Part shown: positions 1-4,908 of the stretch, in pieces | Layout of the letters: every line of letters begins with the position of its first letter | How positions within the stretch are numbered: position 1 is the first letter of the stretch | NCBI GenBank assembly: GCA_934725745.1 | Contig: CAKVCH010000050.1 | Span: 1 to 5,461 of the forward strand | Reading direction: 5' to 3' | DNA from: an uncultured Clostridia bacterium | Lineage (GTDB): Bacteria > Bacillota > Clostridia > Christensenellales > UBA1242 | Length of the DNA stretch: 5,461 bases | Translations under genes and position numbers: made by a program | The notes under the pieces: generated by a model | The model's database searches: none | Told to the model about the DNA's origin: nothing | The model's input: the letters and a program-made list of their open reading frames with translations, nothing else

Positions 1-186
1 AAAGCGCTCTCAATGCAATTTGCGGTAAAAGCAATTGATTTGATTGAAAAAGGCGTCTTTAATCGTGCAATAGGATATAAAGACGATGTTGCATTTGATA
101 TGGATTTAGGCGACGCTTTAAAATGCGAATATAAATTTAATTACGACCTTTTGCAACTTTTTTATTCGCTTAATGAAAAAGATTAA
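1..186 (+). CDS. pfkA: 6-phosphofructokinase, C-terminal 61 residues (5' end outside window)
   Basis: The reading frame is open from base 1 and stops at TAA 184-186. Its end reads ...AVKAIDLIEKGVFNRAIGY..., followed by KDDVAFDMDLGDAL. This matches the C-terminal pattern of bacterial ATP-dependent 6-phosphofructokinase: a helix ending in an 'I/L..G', then 'R.vGy.d..ivd.di.eAL'. The enzyme phosphorylates fructose 6-phosphate to fructose 1,6-bisphosphate in the cytoplasm, the committed step of glycolysis. The catalytic and ATP-binding residues lie in the missing N-terminal part, so activity, and ATP versus pyrophosphate use, cannot be judged here. The tail after the conserved region (about 20 residues, ending YSLNEKD) is ordinary. 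The gene ends 16 bases before the stop codon of the convergent gene at 203-463, with only a weak AT hairpin between them. The assignment rests on one short C-terminal region, so it is likely rather than certain. Confidence 0.75.
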   Translation, partial: KALSMQFAVKAIDLIEKGVFNRAIGYKDDVAFDMDLGDALKCEYKFNYDLLQLFYSLNEKD

Positions 187-202
187 GTTAAAAATTGTAA
201 TT

Positions 203-463
203 TTATCTTGACATATCTTCAATAACGAGTTTATCAAACCTGACACTTTCAGGGAAGTCGCTTGGAGTAAAGGTTGTGTTCCTAAATTGTAAAAAGTGTG
301 CGAGATGTTTTGTGACAACTATTGGGGTCGCAATATCCAACTTTTCGCACATTGGGGTCAAATAGTCAAAAAATTTATAAATGTCAAAAGTGGACGCGTC
401 TTCATAGACTGTGTCCTTAATAATTTTTTCGTTTTTCATCACTTTTGCCCAAATTCTGACCAT
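203..463 (-). CDS. Small conserved hypothetical protein, 86 aa
   Basis: This is an 86-residue soluble protein starting MVRIWAKVMKNEKIIKDTVY and ending DKLVIEDMSR. It has no signal peptide or membrane segment, and one cysteine near the middle (MCEKLD). From memory, clostridial genomes carry similar proteins of this size with the pattern 'MVR.WAk.mk..Ki..d.vyE', then 'ff.yL...c..LdI.TP.vl.kH..hf..F....F.psDF.e.v.FDkLv.E'. I know of no function or named domain and propose none. The start is well supported: AAAGGGG lies 7 bases upstream (471-477 on the + strand), and an extended -10 promoter sits just beyond at 500-508. The frame is clean, and codon use and A+T content look like the neighbours. 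It is transcribed alone, towards pfkA. Being a real gene is fairly sure; its role is unknown. Confidence 0.8.
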   Translation of the reverse strand: MVRIWAKVMKNEKIIKDTVYEDASTFDIYKFFDYLTPMCEKLDIATPIVVTKHLAHFLQFRNTTFTPSDFPESVRFDKLVIEDMSR

Positions 464-499
464 TTTGTTTCCCCTTTCAAATATATTTTAACTTGACAT

Positions 500-508
500 A
501 TTATATCA
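500..508 (-). promoter_or_regulatory. Extended -10 promoter for the 86-aa gene
   Basis: On the minus strand the sequence reads TGATATAAT: a perfect TATAAT hexamer (500-505) preceded by the TGn extension. A recognisable -35 box is missing; the best candidate is TTAGCG at 524-529 with an 18-base spacer. That is acceptable for extended -10 promoters. Transcription would start near 493, about 30 bases before the ATG at 463. Confidence 0.55.
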
Positions 509-772
509 GACAATTTATTTAAACGCTAATTATTTTTAACAACTATTTTTGTTTTTCATAAAATAATATAGAAATTAAAGCAAAATCATTAAAATAAAAA
601 AAATGATTAACTATATTAAAAATACTTAAAATACATAGAGAAAAACATTAGAATAGTATTTTAATAAAGGTTCATTTTAGAACTTAAAATGGCGAATAAA
701 AGAACTCGAAAACATAAAAAATAATAAAATATTATCATCAAAAAACAAATTTTATGAATTAAAAGAATTTTC
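509..772. other. AT-rich intergenic stretch without a supported gene
   Basis: Together with the flanking promoters, bases 464-900 hold no convincing gene. This part is extremely A+T-rich, with long A and T runs. It contains two weak AT-only inverted repeats: AATCATT/AATGATT at 584-590 and 602-608, and CATTTTA/TAAAATG at 673-679 and 685-691. There is also a 12-codon + strand frame at 689-724 (basic peptide MANKRTRKHKK) with no ribosome binding site close to its ATG. A 69-codon minus-strand frame (661-870) runs across the greA promoter and is judged spurious. No tRNA-like cloverleaf or riboswitch was recognised. Confidence 0.6.
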
Positions 773-801
773 TTGACATAAGATATATAATCAACTATAA
801 T
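773..801 (+). promoter_or_regulatory. Consensus sigma-A promoter of greA
   Basis: TTGACA (773-778), a spacer of exactly 17 bases, then TATAAT (796-801): both hexamers match the housekeeping consensus perfectly. The start point should lie around 807-809, giving a leader of about 92 bases before the greA ATG at 901. Such a strong promoter predicts high constitutive initiation, so any control would have to act after initiation, in the leader. Confidence 0.85.
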
Positions 802-826
802 TGTCGTTGCGTGTTTAAGAAGATAT

Positions 827-886
827 ATGAAATTTGAGATGTTGTATTGCTTAAAAAGGCGGTATTGCATTTTTTTTAAAACTTAA
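827..886 (+). promoter_or_regulatory. Possible attenuator / leader peptide in the greA leader
   Basis: Within the predicted greA leader there is a 19-codon frame, ATG 827 to TAA 884-886, preceded by AAGAAG at 817-822. The direct repeat TATTGC encodes Tyr-Cys twice (845-850 and 863-868). Overlapping its 3' half is a terminator-like element: A-run 853-857, a short GCG/TGC stem around the loop GTAT (859-868), then eight T residues (870-877). The stem has only three core pairs, one of them G-T, and an A-G mismatch before the A-T pairs, so it is weak on its own. This is a candidate seen in sequence; function is inferred. Confidence 0.25.
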
Positions 887-900
887 ACCAGGAGGTAAAA

Positions 901-1383
901 ATGGAAAACGAAATTTATCTAACAAAGGAAGGCTACAAGGCTTTACAAGAAAGGCTCGATTACCTTAAATCAACTAAAAGAGACGAAGTCTCAAAAAGAA
1001 TCGGTATTGCAAGAGAGTTTGGCGACCTTAGCGAAAATTCTGAATATGACGCAGCAAAGGAAGAACAAGCGCAACTCGAACAAGAGATTTTGGAAATTGA
1101 AAATAAACTTAGATTTGGCAAGGTTATTGACAAAAAAACAATTGACACCAGTATCGTAAACGCTGGTTGCACGGTCAAACTTAAAGACCTTGATTTTGAT
1201 GATATATTTGAATACAAAATTGTGGGTTCAACCGAAAGCGACCCTTCAAAGGGCATAATTTCTAATGAATCACCAGTTGGAAAGGCTCTTCTTGGCAAGA
1301 AAAAGGGTGATAAAGTTATGGTTATCCTTCCACAAAACAACAACGCAACAATTCGTCTTGAAATTCTTGATATTAAGGCGTAG
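901..1383 (+). CDS. greA: Transcription elongation factor GreA
   Basis: The product is 160 residues, close to the usual 157-160 of GreA. GreA binds the secondary channel of RNA polymerase and stimulates cleavage of the backtracked transcript 3' end, rescuing stalled complexes. The N-terminal half (about 1-75) is the coiled-coil finger. Its tip carries AREFGDLSENSEYDAAKEEQ, in which D42 and E45 correspond to the catalytic acidic pair at the tip of E. coli GreA. The C-terminal half is the FKBP-like domain with the family signature ISNESPVGKALLGKKKGD (residues 120-137). The start is fixed by AGGAGGT at 890-896, 4 bases from the ATG. It lies about 92 bases behind a perfect promoter and is followed by its own terminator, so it is probably monocistronic; the frequent clostridial partner lysS is not adjacent. 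Nothing in the protein appears degenerate. Confidence 0.97.
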   Translation: MENEIYLTKEGYKALQERLDYLKSTKRDEVSKRIGIAREFGDLSENSEYDAAKEEQAQLEQEILEIENKLRFGKVIDKKTIDTSIVNAGCTVKLKDLDFDDIFEYKIVGSTESDPSKGIISNESPVGKALLGKKKGDKVMVILPQNNNATIRLEILDIKA

Positions 1384-1408
1384 TTTTTGGTTGCAGAAAT
1401 AGAAAACT

Positions 1409-1437
1409 AAAAGTGTATCTTTATGGTGCACTTTTTT
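1409..1437 (+). terminator. Intrinsic terminator of greA
   Basis: AAAAGTGTATC (1409-1419) pairs with GGTGCACTTTT (1425-1435) as an 11-bp stem with two G-T wobbles and the 5-base loop TTTAT, ending in a run of six T (1432-1437). It begins 26 bases after the greA stop codon. It separates greA from the holB operon. Confidence 0.8.
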
Positions 1438-1513
1438 AATGTGTAAGTTTTTTAAAAAAAGTTTAAAATTGTGTTTATTAAAAAACTTTTCAAATATGTT
1501 TTTTTGTGTTATC

Positions 1514-1540
1514 ATTATACTAGAAATAGTATGATATAAA
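1514..1540 (+). promoter_or_regulatory. Candidate promoter and palindrome upstream of holB
   Basis: An extended -10 motif, TGATATAAA, lies at 1532-1540 (hexamer TATAAA at 1535-1540). No good -35 box is found at the expected distance. An inverted repeat, ATACTA GAAA TAGTAT (1517-1532), sits directly upstream. It extends to 9 pairs over 1514-1535 with one G-T pair, and so overlaps the -10 region. An alternative -10, TATACT at 1516-1521, lies inside the repeat. If the extended -10 is right, the transcript starts near 1547, only about 22 bases before the holB ATG, and the repeat would be an operator rather than an RNA hairpin. Confidence 0.4.
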
Positions 1541-1568
1541 CATCTATATAAACTATTTTGCGAAAAAA

Positions 1569-2531
1569 ATGATAGAATTTGGCGATTTAATAAGTAAAAA
1601 TATTCAATATAGGGAACTTATTTCACAAGCGCAGAATTGTGCGTCTTTTTTGTTTTCGTCACCAGATGAAGTATTGGTGACCAATTTTTCGTATATGTTT
1701 GCAAAATTTTTGCTTTGCTCAGGCGAAAATAAACCTTGTGGAGTGTGCGAGAGTTGTAGAAAGGTTGACCTATTATCTCATAGCGACCTTATTATTTATC
1801 CAAAAAATCACAAGGGAATTTTGGTTGAAGATATTAAAAATTTAATTGATAATGTTTATCTTTCACCTGTTGAGAGCGATAAAAAGGTCTTTATTTTAAA
1901 CAATTTTTCACTTGCGACCATTCAATCTCAAAATAAATTACTCAAAATTTTGGAAGAGCCCCCTAAAAATGTTTACATAATTTTAGGCGTCACAAACGAG
2001 AGTAAGGTTTTGCCGACCATTTTTTCTAGATGCAAAAAAATTAGGTTAAATAAACTTAACGACGAAGAAATATCTTTGGCGCTTAAAGATAAGGCGACAG
2101 ATAGCGTTATTGACCTTGCGACGGGAGACTTGACAAAAGCGCTAAATTTCTCAAAAGACACTTATTTTGTTGAAACTTATAAGGCTTGCCTTGACACTTT
2201 AAAAAATATGAAAGATAGTAAGATGGTCTTAAATTTTAGTACTAAACTTGTGAGCAAAAAAGGTGAAATAGGGACGGTACTTACAATTTTTGAGTCGTTT
2301 TATAGAGATATGCTTATGCTAAGACTGGGGCAAAATTCTCTTGTCAAAAATCAAAATATTGTAAGCGACCTTAAAACAATTTCTCTTGACTATGACGCCG
2401 ACGCGATAGATAAAATTATTAAAAAACTCTATGAAGTTAAGCGCGCGGTTGATTTTAATTGCAACGAAAGTTATCTTATAGACAATCTTTTGTTGTACAT
2501 CTTGGAGGTGAAATATTTATGCAAATTGTAG
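1569..2531 (+). CDS. holB: DNA polymerase III subunit delta-prime
   Basis: This 320-residue protein is the delta-prime subunit of the clamp loader, which loads the sliding clamp onto primed DNA. The zinc module is clear: C50, then CGVCESC (C57, C60, C63). The conserved clamp-loader block follows: QNKLLKILEEPP (residues 121-132) and, after a hydrophobic strand, the SRC motif IFSRC (151-155), whose Arg acts as the arginine finger towards the neighbouring ATPase subunit. The N-terminal phosphate-binding loop is not intact: where GPxGxGK(S/T) is expected, the protein reads SSPDEVLVTNFSYMFAK, with no GxGK. Delta-prime need not bind ATP, so this does not argue against function. The C-terminal part (about 195-320) is helical, as in the collar domain. 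No Shine-Dalgarno sequence is visible before ATG 1569, but the upstream frame meets a stop (1527-1529) with no other common start. The end overlaps ricT by 13 bases. Confidence 0.92.
   Translation: MIEFGDLISKNIQYRELISQAQNCASFLFSSPDEVLVTNFSYMFAKFLLCSGENKPCGVCESCRKVDLLSHSDLIIYPKNHKGILVEDIKNLIDNVYLSPVESDKKVFILNNFSLATIQSQNKLLKILEEPPKNVYIILGVTNESKVLPTIFSRCKKIRLNKLNDEEISLALKDKATDSVIDLATGDLTKALNFSKDTYFVETYKACLDTLKNMKDSKMVLNFSTKLVSKKGEIGTVLTIFESFYRDMLMLRLGQNSLVKNQNIVSDLKTISLDYDADAIDKIIKKLYEVKRAVDFNCNESYLIDNLLLYILEVKYLCKL
2504..2510 (+). promoter_or_regulatory. Ribosome binding site that sets the ricT start
   Basis: GGAGGTG lies 8 bases before the ATG at 2519, inside the 3' end of holB. It favours that ATG over the in-frame ATG at 2459, which would add 20 residues out of keeping with the family N-terminus. 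Ribosomes finishing holB pass through this site, so the two genes are probably translationally coupled. Confidence 0.85.
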
Positions 2532-3604
2532 AAGTCAGATTAAAGTTTGATAGTAGATTATACCCTCTTTTTAACAGCAAATTTGACCTTAAAAAGGGTG
2601 ATTATGTTGTGTGTGAAAGTGCGGTTGGTGAAAGTTATGGACAAGTTGATAGCGTAAAAGACTTTCACGGCAAATTGCCAGACGACGCAAAAAATATTTT
2701 AAGAATTGCAAACGAAGCGGACGCGAAACATTATGAAGAAGTCGCCCAAAAATCGCGTGAAGCAGTCAAAATAACCGAAGAAATTGTGAAAAGACATGGG
2801 CTTGAAATGAATGTTGTAAACGCGGAGTATTCTTTTGATTTGTCAAAAGTCGTTATAGACTTTATCGCGGAAGATAGAGTCGAGTTTCGTGACCTTATAA
2901 AAGAACTAGTTGCAACCCTTAAAACAAGGATTGAACTTAAACAAATTGGCATTCGCGAACAAGCAAAAATCGTGGGCGGAATTGGAATTTGTGGGCGCCC
3001 TTGCTGTTGCAGTTCCTATTTGAAGGATTTTGAAAAGGTGTCCATAAAAATGGCAAAAGTTCAAGGACTTGCACTCAATCCACAAAAAATCAGCGGTGCG
3101 TGTGGAAGACTTATGTGTTGCCTTAGTTATGAAAACGAGTTTTATTCTAATATGTCAAAATCTATGCCAAAAGTTAATAGCGAAGTTGAGACAAAAGACG
3201 GGAAGGGCACGGTTGTTTATCAAAATATGTTAAAAGAAACCGTTTCAGTCAAATTTGTTGATAATGACGGCACAACATCAATAAAAGATTACAATTTAAA
3301 AGATATTAAGTTTAAGTCGCAAAATAAACCTACAACTGAGATTGTTCAAAATCCAGTTAAAGACGAAGATGTGACCAAAAAACAAACTCAAAATCAAGAT
3401 ATTTCAAAAAAAGACAAAAAATTATCAAAAGATTTGGCGAAAAATGACCGTTTTTCAAACAAAAAAGAAGAAAAATACGCTAAAAACCCAATAAAAAGTC
3501 AAGAAAATGACACGAAACCGACTAAAAATGATAAAAAAGTGAATTTTAAGCATAAAAAAACAAATGGAAAGAAATTTCATTCAAATAAACCAAATAAGGA
3601 ATGA
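2519..3604 (+). CDS. ricT: RicT (YaaT), PSP1-domain Fe-S protein of the Ric complex
   Basis: The product is 361 residues. In B. subtilis RicT works with RicA and RicF, carries [4Fe-4S] clusters, and assists RNase Y in maturing polycistronic mRNAs; it affects sporulation, competence and biofilm formation. The PSP1-type core is clear: N-terminal MQIVEVRLKF, an acidic helical segment around 60-100, then two cysteine clusters, GICGRPCCCSSYL (C158, C162, C163, C164) and ISGACGRLMCCLSYE (C195, C200, C201). C162 stands where the family usually has a hydrophobic residue, so it is an extra cysteine. After a small domain ending near residue 265 there is a long low-complexity tail, 266-361, with about 27 lysines and many Asn, Asp and Gln. 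B. subtilis RicT has about 275 residues and no such tail. Position directly after holB is the classic context, with a 13-base overlap. Confidence 0.93.
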   Translation: MQIVEVRLKFDSRLYPLFNSKFDLKKGDYVVCESAVGESYGQVDSVKDFHGKLPDDAKNILRIANEADAKHYEEVAQKSREAVKITEEIVKRHGLEMNVVNAEYSFDLSKVVIDFIAEDRVEFRDLIKELVATLKTRIELKQIGIREQAKIVGGIGICGRPCCCSSYLKDFEKVSIKMAKVQGLALNPQKISGACGRLMCCLSYENEFYSNMSKSMPKVNSEVETKDGKGTVVYQNMLKETVSVKFVDNDGTTSIKDYNLKDIKFKSQNKPTTEIVQNPVKDEDVTKKQTQNQDISKKDKKLSKDLAKNDRFSNKKEEKYAKNPIKSQENDTKPTKNDKKVNFKHKKTNGKKFHSNKPNKE

Positions 3605-3614
3605 TTGACTAAAA

Positions 3615-4271
3615 ATGGATTCGTTTTTTATTAAAGACAACGAAAAATTGGAAGATTTGCTAATTGATAACTACAAAATTTTGCAAAGTAGTAAAAAATA
3701 TCGATTTTCGCGAGATAGTGTCCTTTTAGCGGACTTTTGTGAGATAAAAAAGAGCGATTTTGTTGTAGATTTTTGCTCGGGATGTGGAATTGTCGCGTTT
3801 TTAGTTAAGATAAACAAAAATCCACAAAAAGTGGTCGGTCTTGAAATTGAAAGCGAATTTGTAGATATGGCGACTAGGTCTAAAATTTATAACAAATTAG
3901 AAAATATTGATTTTCTAAGTGGCGATGTGAAAGTGGCAACTAATTATTTTAAAAAAGGAAGTGTCGATGTCGTCACTTGCAATCCACCCTATTATAAAAA
4001 CCTACCCCAAAACACAATTTGCCAAAATGAGCGCGCAAAGTACGAAGTGGATTTAGATTTAAAGAGTTTACTTAATAGTGCTAGTGACATTTTAAAGGCA
4101 AATGGAAAACTTTTTATGAGTTATCCAGCAAATAGGTTGCAAGAATTATGTGTTTTGGCAAAAGAAAATAACTTGTTTTTAAAAATTGTCAAATTTGTTA
4201 AAGAATCAAATAACAATCTTATTCTAGTTAAATTTGTTAAAAATGGGAAATATGGCGTAAAAGTTGAATAA
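3615..4271 (+). CDS. trmN6: tRNA1(Val) (adenine-N6)-methyltransferase family protein, TrmN6/YabB
   Basis: This is a 218-residue S-adenosylmethionine-dependent methyltransferase. The family member studied in E. coli methylates adenine 37 of tRNA1(Val). Visible features in order: the family opening KILQSSKKYRFSRDSVLLADF (21-41), motif I VVDFCSGCGIVAFLV (50-64), an acidic residue ending strand 2 (VGLEIE, 74-79), and the NPPYY catalytic motif (123-127), typical of enzymes that methylate exocyclic adenine amino groups. A family-like AKYE lies at 141-144. Relatives run to about 245-250 residues with a further C-terminal strand and a Pro-rich end; this copy stops early after NGKYGVKVE. ATG 3615 is the only common start, since an in-frame stop lies just upstream (3606-3608). 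AAGGA at 3597-3601 is weak and 13 bases away, so coupling to ricT, which ends 10 bases earlier, is likely. The family is confident; the exact tRNA target is inferred. Confidence 0.85.
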   Translation: MDSFFIKDNEKLEDLLIDNYKILQSSKKYRFSRDSVLLADFCEIKKSDFVVDFCSGCGIVAFLVKINKNPQKVVGLEIESEFVDMATRSKIYNKLENIDFLSGDVKVATNYFKKGSVDVVTCNPPYYKNLPQNTICQNERAKYEVDLDLKSLLNSASDILKANGKLFMSYPANRLQELCVLAKENNLFLKIVKFVKESNNNLILVKFVKNGKYGVKVE

Positions 4272-4335
4272 ATTACTAATGTTTAAAAAGTAAGAAAAAT
4301 TGATTTTTTGTGCAAAAAAAATGATTTTGTTAAAA

Positions 4336-4375
4336 AAATAGGCAGAAGTGTAACAACTTTTGCTTATTTTATTTT
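4336..4375 (+). terminator. Terminator of the holB-ricT-trmN6 operon, possibly bidirectional
   Basis: AAATAGGCAGAAGT (4336-4349) and ACTTTTGCTTATTT (4356-4369) form a 14-bp stem, with two G-T wobbles on the + strand and the loop GTAACA. T-rich sequence continues to 4375. Read on the minus strand, the same hairpin has two A-C mismatches but is followed by a run of seven T (complement of 4332-4338), so it may also end spmB transcription. It lies about 65 bases past the trmN6 stop. Confidence 0.75.
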
Positions 4376-4423
4376 GACATAAATTTACATAATAAATGTT
4401 TTTACATAAATCTACATAATAAA
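4372..4423. repeat. Tandem duplication, 25-bp units at 27-bp spacing
   Basis: Bases 4372-4396 and 4399-4423 agree at 23 of 25 positions. Each unit itself holds two related 9-mers of the form TTtACATAA. The four copies start at 4374, 4384, 4401 and 4411, i.e. offsets of 10, 17 and 10 bases. The second unit covers the last codons of spmB (ending C-R-F-M-stop); the first lies just beyond its stop codon. Confidence 0.75.
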
Positions 4424-4908
4424 CAACTTATAACTGTCCCTGCAAGGGTTGCAATTAGGGCACAAGGTACGGCGTAGAAAAGGCGTTTGACTTTGACTTG
4501 CGAAAGATAAAGCGTTGTAACATAAAAGACCGTGTCGCAACTTCCAACTATTACGCTTGCACATCTGCCGATGTAACTATCGACTCCATATGTTGTAAAG
4601 ATGTCGTTTAAAATTGCAAGACTGCCGTTTCCTGAAAATGGTTTAAGGAGCACTAGTTCGCATAGTTCACTTGGAATGCCTATCAGATTAAAGGCGGGCG
4701 AAATAAAGTGGGCAATAAGAGATGCTAGTCCACTTATTCTAATAAACTGTACCATAATCATTATTGTGACAAGATAGGGAAAAATGCTAACAACAAGCGG
4801 GATACTTTGTTTTGCACCGCCTATGAATGAACTATAAACATTTACCTTTTTCATTTTTGCATAAACAAAAGTGAAAAGGATTAAAACGGGAAGAAGATAT
4901 ATACTCAT
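4402..4908 (-). CDS. spmB: Spore maturation protein B
   Basis: This 168-residue integral membrane protein is close to the 178 of B. subtilis SpmB. With SpmA it is needed in Bacillus for full dehydration of the spore core; the transported substrate, if any, is not established. It begins with a membrane segment (about 3-16), then has several more hydrophobic stretches. The nucleoside-recognition 'Gate' domain signature is clear: LLKPFSGNGSLAILNDIF, followed by YGVDSYIGRCASVIVGSCDT and VFYVTTLYLSQVKVKR. This matches the Bacillus pattern P.SG.GalAi..DIF..hG.DSfiGR.AS...GS.DTtFYV. A last membrane helix ends the protein. The start is supported by AAAGGA 5 bases upstream, inside the preceding small ORF, whose TGA overlaps this ATG (ATGA, 4905-4908). 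The last codons lie in a short tandem duplication. Confidence 0.93.
   Translation of the reverse strand: MSIYLLPVLILFTFVYAKMKKVNVYSSFIGGAKQSIPLVVSIFPYLVTIMIMVQFIRISGLASLIAHFISPAFNLIGIPSELCELVLLKPFSGNGSLAILNDIFTTYGVDSYIGRCASVIVGSCDTVFYVTTLYLSQVKVKRLFYAVPCALIATLAGTVISCLLCRFM

Noticed and set aside
178..209. Possible bidirectional terminator between pfkA and the convergent 86-aa gene
   Set aside because: Pairing (AAGAT/ATCTT plus AAAAT/ATTTT) is short, asymmetric and A-T only, and overlaps the stop codons.
296..496. 66-codon + strand frame opposite the 86-aa gene
   Set aside because: It overlaps the better-supported minus-strand gene and its promoter, and no ribosome binding site is seen.
207..501. 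Direct repeat CTTGACATAT at 207-216 and 492-501, flanking the 86-aa gene
   Set aside because: Ten bases only; one copy is inside the coding end and the other overlaps a promoter. No inverted ends, target duplication or mobile gene, so it is most likely chance.
493..521. Possible + strand promoter TTGACA (493-498) with TATTTA (516-521)
   Set aside because: The -10 matches only three of six positions and no gene follows for 400 bases, while the overlapping minus-strand extended -10 has a gene.
661..870. 69-codon minus-strand frame rich in hydrophobic residues, toxin-like at first sight
   Set aside because: It runs across the perfect greA promoter and leader, has no ribosome binding site before its ATG, and is the kind of Phe/Ile/Leu/Tyr-rich translation that AT-rich non-coding DNA gives.
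960..1343. 127-codon minus-strand frame opposite greA
   Set aside because: It is antisense to a fully conserved greA; its Ser/Leu-rich composition is the reverse-frame image of the greA codons.
1445..1488. Perfect 11-bp inverted repeat AAGTTTTTTAA / TTAAAAAACTT
   Set aside because: The stem is almost all A-T with a 22-base loop; it is expected in such AT-rich spacer DNA, and a better greA terminator lies just upstream.
3601..3612. Three-codon frame ATG ATT GAC TAA overlapping the ricT stop
   Set aside because: AAGGA abuts the ATG, too close to serve it; the frame is too short to be more than chance, although it could help reinitiation at ATG 3615.
4281..4330. A/T-run hairpin TTTTTT GTGC AAAAAA before the main terminator
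   Set aside because: It lacks a G-C stem; the clear terminator is at 4336-4375.
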